Source: Clostridiales bacterium (lineage in GTDB: Bacteria; Bacillota; Clostridia; Oscillospirales; Acutalibacteraceae). From it: a DNA stretch of 11,393 bases. Under the pieces are notes generated by a model that was given only the letters and a program-made list of their open reading frames with translations, searched no databases and was not told the origin of the DNA. The position numbers and the translations under genes were made by a program. The DNA lies in the NCBI GenBank assembly GCA_019416395.1, contig DXXH01000075.1, forward strand, positions 1 through 11,393, read 5' to 3'. Of the stretch, positions 6,764 to 11,393 are shown piece after piece (within the stretch, counting starts at the first letter, position 1; every line of letters starts with the position of its first letter).

Positions 6764-7615
6764 TTAATGGGCTTCCCCCCGCAGGTAGCGCCGGAACATT
6801 TTGACGCATTCCTCTACGTTCAAGGGCATTCCAGGCAGTTTGATCCCCGCCGCGGACAGCCGGTAAGCCAGTTCCGTGGCCTGGGGCACGTCCAGATCGT
6901 GGCGCTTTAAAAACTCCACGTCGCTGAACACTTCCCGGGGCGTGCCGTCCCGCAATACATTTCCTTCGTCCATGACCACCACCCGGCCGGCTTGCACCGC
7001 TTCGTCCATGTAGTGGGTAATCAACACAATGGTGATGCCCTTTTCCCGGTTCAGCCGCTGAATGGTTTCCATGACCTCTGTCCGCCCCCGGGGATCCAGC
7101 ATGGCGGTAGGCTCGTCCAAAACAATGCACTTGGTTTCCATTGCGATAATCCCCGCAATGGCCACCCGCTGCTTCTGCCCGCCGGACAGCTTATGGGGAG
7201 CATGCTCCCGATACTCGTACATTTCTACAGCTTTCAGGGCTTCGTCCACCCGGCGGCGGATCTCTTCCGGCGGCACCCCTAAATTTTCCGGGCCAAACGC
7301 CACGTCTTCTTCCACCACCCCAGCCACCAGCTGGTTGTCCGGGTTTTGCAGCACCAAGCCCACCTGCCGGCGGACGTCCATCTGAGTTTCTTCCACGCTG
7401 GTATCGATCCCGCCCACAAAGACTTTGCCGGCAGTGGGAACCAGCATGCCGTTAAACAGCTTGGCCATGGTGGATTTCCCGCATCCGTTATGCCCCAAAA
7501 GGGCTACAAATTCCCCTTCCTCAATGGAAAGGTCCACCCCGTGGAGAACTTCCCGGGCGTCTACGGTTTCAGCGTCATAGGAAAAACGCACTTGTTGGGC
7601 TTGGATAAACGGCAT
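6764..7615 (-). CDS. ecfA1: ECF transporter ATPase EcfA1
   Basis: 283-residue ABC ATPase, first subunit of the ECF energising pair at the inner face of the membrane. Walker A is G41HNGCGKST49, with the Cys common in EcfA1. The Q-loop is Q90 in LQNPDNQLVAGVVEEDVAFG, a diagnostic EcfA stretch. The signature is L143SGGQ147, Walker B ends in D167-E168 (CIVLDEPTAMLDP), and the switch His is H201 (LITHYMDE). The C-terminal tail has the usual VPQATELAYRL segment, which mediates contacts in this family. The ribosome binding site GAGGTGAT overlaps the stop codon of the preceding methyltransferase gene and lies 3 bases before the ATG, so translation of the two is probably coupled. Confidence 0.95.
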   Translation of the reverse strand: MPFIQAQQVRFSYDAETVDAREVLHGVDLSIEEGEFVALLGHNGCGKSTMAKLFNGMLVPTAGKVFVGGIDTSVEETQMDVRRQVGLVLQNPDNQLVAGVVEEDVAFGPENLGVPPEEIRRRVDEALKAVEMYEYREHAPHKLSGGQKQRVAIAGIIAMETKCIVLDEPTAMLDPRGRTEVMETIQRLNREKGITIVLITHYMDEAVQAGRVVVMDEGNVLRDGTPREVFSDVEFLKRHDLDVPQATELAYRLSAAGIKLPGMPLNVEECVKMFRRYLRGEAH

Positions 7616-7619
7616 GGGA

Positions 7620-8546
7620 TCACCTCATAGAAAAATCGTTGGCTCCGAGTGATTCTTTCCCCATGACCGGGCCGCCGCTTTCCCAGATGGCGGTGCTGCC
7701 GCAGGGCAGCACCAATCCCGTACTGGTCACAGGCAATCCGATCTCATCGGAGCTCACCTTGCCCCCAAACCGCTTTTGCAGCAGCACGCCCAGCAAATAT
7801 TCCATCACCGAGGGGGACAGTCCGGTGGTATAGGAATTTAAAATGAAAAACAAGGGCTTCTCACTTAAAATGGGCACGCACATGTCGATCAGGCCGTAAA
7901 GCTGCTCTTCCAGCTTCCACACTTCGCCTCCCGGCCCCCGGCCGTAGGAAGGCGGATCCATAATGATCCCATCGTATGTACGCCCCCGGCGCTGTTCCCG
8001 CTGGACAAACTTCACGCAGTCGTCCACCAGCCACCGCACCGGGCGTTCCGCCAAGCCGCTAGCCTGAGCGTTTTCCTTGGCCCACTGCACCATGCCCTTA
8101 CTGGCGTCCACATGGGTCACCATCGCGCCGGCCTTCATACAGGCCAGGGTCGCCGCCCCTGTATACCCGAACAGGTTCAACACCCGCACCGGATCTTCCG
8201 GAGAACGGCCTGCTCCCCGGATCTTCTCCATGGCGAACTTCCAGTTCACGGCCTGCTCCGGGAAAATCCCGGTGTGTTTGAACCCCATGGTTTTCAACCG
8301 GAAGGTCATGCCTTCCCACTGGATCTTCCACACAGGGGGTACTTTTTTGTACTCGGTCCACTTTCCCCCTCCGGAACTGGAACGCTGATAACGGGCATGA
8401 GCCTGGCCCCAGCGGGGATCCTGCTTTTTCCCCGACCAAATGATCTGGGGATCTGGCCGGATCAGCACAATATTTCCCCAGCGCTCCAGCCGTTCCCCGT
8501 CCAGGGTATCGATCAGTTCATAGTCCTGCCACTGTGCCGTACGCAT
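7620..8546 (-). CDS. Class I SAM methyltransferase, RlmI/RlmK-like (COG1092-type)
   Basis: 308-residue protein with a Rossmann-type methyltransferase domain in its second half. Motif I is V122LNLFGYTGAATL, the acidic ribose-binding residue is D147 in THVDAS, and motif IV is D197PPSYGRG. The LNLFGYTG plus DPPSY(G) pair is typical of COG1092 enzymes that methylate 23S rRNA bases (RlmI/RlmK type), so RNA is the most likely substrate; this is inferred, not shown. The N-terminal 110 residues are Trp- and Lys-rich (for example GGGKWTEYKKVPPVWKIQW) and do not look like the PUA domain of RlmI. It starts 25 bases after glmM with AAAGG 9 bases before the ATG. Its stop is 4 bases from the ecfA1 start, so it belongs to this operon. 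Confidence 0.85.
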   Translation of the reverse strand: MRTAQWQDYELIDTLDGERLERWGNIVLIRPDPQIIWSGKKQDPRWGQAHARYQRSSSGGGKWTEYKKVPPVWKIQWEGMTFRLKTMGFKHTGIFPEQAVNWKFAMEKIRGAGRSPEDPVRVLNLFGYTGAATLACMKAGAMVTHVDASKGMVQWAKENAQASGLAERPVRWLVDDCVKFVQREQRRGRTYDGIIMDPPSYGRGPGGEVWKLEEQLYGLIDMCVPILSEKPLFFILNSYTTGLSPSVMEYLLGVLLQKRFGGKVSSDEIGLPVTSTGLVLPCGSTAIWESGGPVMGKESLGANDFSMR

Positions 8547-8571
8547 AGCGTTCCGCCTTTCTCTCCGTTCT

Positions 8572-9924
8572 TTATACCAACTCTTCCTCGATCACTTTTG
8601 CCACGTCTTGGGCCAGCTTCTCGATCAACGCCTCGTCCTGGCCTTCCACCATCACCCGCAGCAGAGGCTCAGTACCGGAAGGACGCACAATGATCCGGCC
8701 ATTCCGACCCAGAGTCTCCGACACCTGGTCAATGGCCGCCCGCACCTTATGGTCGGTATAAAACGCCAGCTTCCCTTCCGGGGACACCTTGATATTGATC
8801 ATGGTCTGGGGGAAACGCTGCATCAGCGTGGCTAGGGAAGACAGCTTCGCTTCCCGGCGGCGCATCAGGCTTAAAAGCTGGCAAGCGGTCAGCTGGCCGT
8901 CACCAGTGGTGGCGAAATCCCGGAAAATCACATGGCCGCTTTGCTCGCCGCCAAAATTGTAACCGTCCAGACGCATCTCTTCCAGCACATACCGGTCACC
9001 CACCTTGGTGGCCTCAAACTTCATACCGTTTTCCTCGCAGAACCGCTGGAAGCCCAGGTTGGTCATGATGGTGCCCACCACGGCGCTGCCCGCCAGCTTG
9101 CCCCGGCTCTTCATATCCAGAGCGCAAATGGCCATAATAAAATCGCCGTCCACGAAGTTGCCCTGTTCGTCCACCATCAGGCAACGGTCCGCGTCACCGT
9201 CAAAGGCCACGCCTGCGTCCACATCGTGGCTTTTCACATACTCGATCAAAGACTCCATATGGGTGGAGCCGCAATCCCGGTTCACGTTGATCCCGTCCGG
9301 CTTGTCGTGGAGCATCACAACTTGGGCACCCAGCTCCGTGAAAAGGGTTTCCGCAGTGGCGCTGGCCGACCCGTTGGCCGTATCAATGGCGATCTTCAAA
9401 CCGTCCAGGGCAAAATGCACCGTGTTCTTCACATGGTCGATATAATCCCGCACAGCGTTTTCCGCCCGGCTTACCGTGCCGATGCCGTCCTCTGTGGGGA
9501 ACTCGTGGGAAATATCTTCCTTGCCCAGAATGATGTCCTCGATTTTCTCTTCCAAATCGTCGGGCAGCTTGTAGCCGTCCCCAGAGAAGATCTTGATGCC
9601 GTTGTACTCAAAGGAATTGTGGGAAGCGGAGATCATAACACCGGCGTCGGCCTTGTATTTCTCCACCAGGTACGCCACCGCAGGAGTGGGCACTACGCCC
9701 AGAGTCACCACACTGGCGCCAATGCTGCACAATCCAGCTGCCATGGCATTTTCCAGCATGTCAGAGGAAAGCCGCGTATCCTTGCCAATGAGCACACGGG
9801 GGTGCCGGTTGGATTTGTTTGTCAGCACCTTGGCTGCCGCCCGGCCCAACTGTGTGGCCAACTCGCAAGTCAAGTCCTGATTGGCAATGCCGCGAATGCC
9901 GTCTGTTCCAAACAATCTGCCCAT
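8572..9924 (-). CDS. glmM: Phosphoglucosamine mutase GlmM
   Basis: 450-residue cytoplasmic enzyme that interconverts glucosamine-6-phosphate and glucosamine-1-phosphate, on the path to UDP-GlcNAc for peptidoglycan. All four alpha-D-phosphohexomutase loops are present: active-site serine S101 in ISASHN, the Mg-binding D242GDADR247, the sugar loop GGEQSGH (325-331), and the phosphate loop R414PSGTEP420. The N-terminus MGRLFGTDGIRG and the length are standard for GlmM. ATG 9924 is preceded by GGAAGGATGGA. The 84-base AT-rich gap from ruvB is the longest inside this run, so glmM may begin its own transcript. No glmS ribozyme or other known riboswitch is visible. Confidence 0.97.
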   Translation of the reverse strand: MGRLFGTDGIRGIANQDLTCELATQLGRAAAKVLTNKSNRHPRVLIGKDTRLSSDMLENAMAAGLCSIGASVVTLGVVPTPAVAYLVEKYKADAGVMISASHNSFEYNGIKIFSGDGYKLPDDLEEKIEDIILGKEDISHEFPTEDGIGTVSRAENAVRDYIDHVKNTVHFALDGLKIAIDTANGSASATAETLFTELGAQVVMLHDKPDGINVNRDCGSTHMESLIEYVKSHDVDAGVAFDGDADRCLMVDEQGNFVDGDFIMAICALDMKSRGKLAGSAVVGTIMTNLGFQRFCEENGMKFEATKVGDRYVLEEMRLDGYNFGGEQSGHVIFRDFATTGDGQLTACQLLSLMRRREAKLSSLATLMQRFPQTMINIKVSPEGKLAFYTDHKVRAAIDQVSETLGRNGRIIVRPSGTEPLLRVMVEGQDEALIEKLAQDVAKVIEEELV

Positions 9925-9954
9925 AATCGATCCATCCTTCCAAGTAGTTCAATT

Positions 9955-9971
9955 TTGGTATTTTCCAATAC
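9955..9971. repeat. Small inverted repeats upstream of glmM
   Basis: TTGGTATTTTCCAA (9955-9968) is an inverted repeat of TTGG/CCAA, and the overlapping GTATTTTCCAATAC (9958-9971) forms GTATT/AATAC; the two pairings exclude each other. They sit at the predicted glmM transcription start. They could be an operator or a small leader hairpin, or chance in AT-rich DNA. Confidence 0.25.
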
Positions 9972-9999
9972 TATGAGGTAGAAACCTCTCTCATTTCAA
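9970..9999 (-). promoter_or_regulatory. Possible promoter of glmM
   Basis: Minus-strand TTGAAA (9994-9999, 5 of 6 to the -35 consensus), an 18-base spacer and CATAGT (9970-9975, 4 of 6 to the -10). Predicted start is near 9963, about 39 bases before the glmM ATG. The spacer DNA is clearly richer in AT than the genes around it. Read-through from ruvB remains possible because no terminator separates the two. Confidence 0.4.
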
Positions 10000-10008
10000 A
10001 AAAGTGAA

Positions 10009-11097
10009 TTATTCCCCGTCCAAGGTCAACTGGGGATCTTCCCGCAGCCTGCCCGGCACAGGGAACCCCAGGTGCAGATAGGCCGCAGCTGTGGCGCAAC
10101 GGCCCCGGGGGGTTCTGGTCAAAAATCCGATCTGCATCAGGTAGGGCTCGTTCACGTCCTCAATGGTGACAGCCTCTTCCCCGATGACAGCGGCCAGCGT
10201 TTCCAATCCCACCGGCCCGCCGTTATAGTTTTCAATGATGGCCCGCAGCATGGTACGGTCACTGGCGTCCAGGCCCAGCTCGTCAATTTCCATGCGGTCC
10301 AACGCGATTTTCGCCGTGTTCAGCGTGATCACGCCGCCGCTCATCACCTCAGCGAAATCCCGCACCCGCTTTAAAAGCCGGTTGGCGATCCGGGGAGTCC
10401 CGCGGGAACGGGAGGCGATTTCCAAAGCGGCGTCGGCTTCGATCTCCGCCCGCAAAATCCCGGCGCTGCGCATCACTATTTTACCCAGCTCCTGGGGCGA
10501 ATACAACTCCAGCCGCAAAACCACCCCAAACCGGTCCCGCAGCGGAGCAGAAAGCTGTCCCGCCCGGGTGGTAGCGCCTACCAGGGTAAACCGTGGCAAA
10601 GGCAGGTGATAAGACGCCGCCATCTGTCCCTTGCCGGTAATGATATCCAGGGCAAAATCTTCCATTGCCGGATAAAGGATCTCTTCCACCGTCCGGGGCA
10701 ATCGGTGCACCTCGTCGATAAACAACACATCCCCGGGATTCAGATTGGTCAGCAGCGCCGCCAAATCCCCCGGCTTTTCAATGGCCGGACCGCTGGTGAT
10801 CCGCAGGTTCACTCCCAGCTCATTGGCTACGATCCCTGCCAAGGTGGTTTTGCCCAACCCGGGCGGGCCATACAGCAGCACATGGTCCAAGGATTCCTTC
10901 CGGCTCTTGGCCGCCTCGATGTAAATCTTTAAGTTTTCCTTGACTTTCTCCTGTCCCACATACTCGGAAAAGGTCCGGGGACGCAGGGGATTTTCCACCG
11001 CCTGATCCTCCGGGGTATAGCCGGGTTCCATCATTCGGTTCTCATAGTCCAGCTCCTGATCCCAATCCCCTTTTCCGCCATAAGGCTCCACAGGCAT
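10009..11097 (-). CDS. ruvB: Holliday junction branch migration helicase RuvB
   Basis: 362-residue AAA+ motor that, as hexamers loaded by RuvA, drives branch migration of Holliday junctions. Walker A is G77PPGLGKT84, Walker B LFID128E129VH, sensor 1 is in GATTR (174-178), PLRDRFG (185-191) carries the arginine-finger region, and sensor 2 is in GTPRIANR (233-240). The C-terminal winged helix ends with the usual GGPVGLETLAAVIGEE and YLMQIGFLTRTPRGR. The protein is slightly long because of about 35 extra N-terminal residues rich in charge (PYGGKGDWDQELDYENR). ATG 11097 has a strong AAAGGAGG 7 bases upstream, so the extension looks real. The presensor hairpin reads GKGQMAASYHLPLPRF where most RuvB have GPxARSxxLDLPPF. 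It follows ruvA by 32 bases. Confidence 0.97.
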   Translation of the reverse strand: MPVEPYGGKGDWDQELDYENRMMEPGYTPEDQAVENPLRPRTFSEYVGQEKVKENLKIYIEAAKSRKESLDHVLLYGPPGLGKTTLAGIVANELGVNLRITSGPAIEKPGDLAALLTNLNPGDVLFIDEVHRLPRTVEEILYPAMEDFALDIITGKGQMAASYHLPLPRFTLVGATTRAGQLSAPLRDRFGVVLRLELYSPQELGKIVMRSAGILRAEIEADAALEIASRSRGTPRIANRLLKRVRDFAEVMSGGVITLNTAKIALDRMEIDELGLDASDRTMLRAIIENYNGGPVGLETLAAVIGEEAVTIEDVNEPYLMQIGFLTRTPRGRCATAAAYLHLGFPVPGRLREDPQLTLDGE

Positions 11098-11129
11098 ACC
11101 GGCCCCTCCTTTCGCTCGCTTTTAGATCC

Positions 11130-11393
11130 TTACTTGCCGCTGCCAAAACTTTTCAGAGCCAACCGAATCAGCTCTTCCGGCGGCAGGGAAGAATCCTGTT
11201 TTCCCACCGCGGCGGCGGCTTCCGAAGGAGAATACCCCAGCGTCACCAGGGCGCTCACCGCCTGGGCGGCGTTTCCGGAAGCGGAAGGCCCTCCAGGCTC
11301 CGGCATACCTTCCATGCTCACCCCGCCGGACAAGTCCTTCACTTTGTCCTTCAGCTCCAGCACGATGCGCTGGGCCAGCTTCTGCCCCACGCC
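11130..11393 (-). CDS. ruvA: Holliday junction binding protein RuvA, C-terminal part (partial)
   Basis: The last 87 codons of ruvA; the 5' part is beyond the right edge. The first residues visible, GVGQKLAQRIVLELKDK, are the second helix-hairpin-helix of domain II, which contacts the DNA backbone at the junction. A flexible Gly/Pro/Ser-rich linker (about 24-41: VSMEGMPEPGGPSASGN) follows, then domain III (about 42-83: AAQAVSALVTLGYSPSEAAAAV and on to EELIRLALKSF), the three-helix bundle that binds RuvB and regulates branch migration. The neighbour ruvB starts 32 bases after the stop, the usual ruvAB arrangement. Confidence 0.95.
   Translation of the reverse strand, partial: GVGQKLAQRIVLELKDKVKDLSGGVSMEGMPEPGGPSASGNAAQAVSALVTLGYSPSEAAAAVGKQDSSLPPEELIRLALKSFGSGK

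Noticed and set aside
5908..6804. Long plus-strand open frame opposite ecfA2
   Set aside because: It is antisense to a complete ABC ATPase with all motifs and shows no domain or ribosome binding site of its own.
8932..9981. Long plus-strand open frame (349 codons) opposite glmM
   Set aside because: It lies wholly over the intact glmM frame, its translation is His/Gln/Val-rich without a recognisable domain, and it is explained by the GC-rich codon use of the real gene.
9976..10008. Possible terminator between ruvB and glmM
   Set aside because: The only hairpin (GAGG/CCTC) is 4 bp and the T-run lies before it on the minus strand, not after it.
1..11393. CRISPR array, tRNA or rRNA genes, insertion sequence, phage or defence genes
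   Set aside because: I saw no regularly spaced repeats, no cloverleaf or rRNA-like stretch, and no transposase, integrase or defence protein motif in any frame; nearly all sequence is accounted for by core genes.

Overview
The window reads as ordinary chromosome from a moderately GC-rich Firmicute, most likely class Clostridia (Oscillospiraceae/Ruminococcaceae-like). This rests on the ECF transporter module next to truA, a DUF5711-type membrane propeller, an EFR1-type flavodoxin/ferredoxin fusion, a Clp ATPase with an N-terminal C4 zinc module, and strong AAAGGAGG-like ribosome binding sites. The taxon is an inference from gene content. There are twelve protein genes, two of them cut by the window edges. 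I see no tRNA, rRNA, CRISPR, insertion sequence or prophage gene.

Right and centre (about 2949-11393, all minus strand, so read right to left): ruvA (3' part), ruvB, an 84-base AT-rich spacer with a possible promoter, glmM, a COG1092-like SAM methyltransferase, ecfA1, ecfA2, ecfT, truA and a DUF5711-type membrane protein. Spacing from glmM onward is tight (4-base ATGA overlap to about 31 bases), so this is probably one transcript. It ends at a bidirectional terminator at 2861-2892. The genes serve Holliday-junction processing (RuvAB), amino-sugar supply for the wall (GlmM), vitamin/cofactor uptake energised by EcfA1-EcfA2-EcfT with S subunits encoded elsewhere, and RNA modification (TruA, probably the methyltransferase).

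Middle-left (about 1906-2892): one plus-strand gene, the EFR1-type redox protein. It has its own near-consensus promoter (TTGCAA-N17-TATAAT) and shares the bidirectional terminator. It interrupts an otherwise all-minus region.

Left (1-1877, minus): cvpA with its own promoter (TTGTGG-N17-TATATT), then a pgsA-like CDP-alcohol phosphatidyltransferase, then a strong terminator at 342-379, then the first 87 codons of a Clp-type ATPase that runs off the left edge.

No clearly new system is visible. The most useful leads are the DUF5711 propeller of unknown role, the self-contained antisense EFR1 unit, a divergent segment in the RuvB hairpin expected to contact RuvA, an S-R-C form of the second EcfT coupling motif, and the zinc module on the Clp ATPase.
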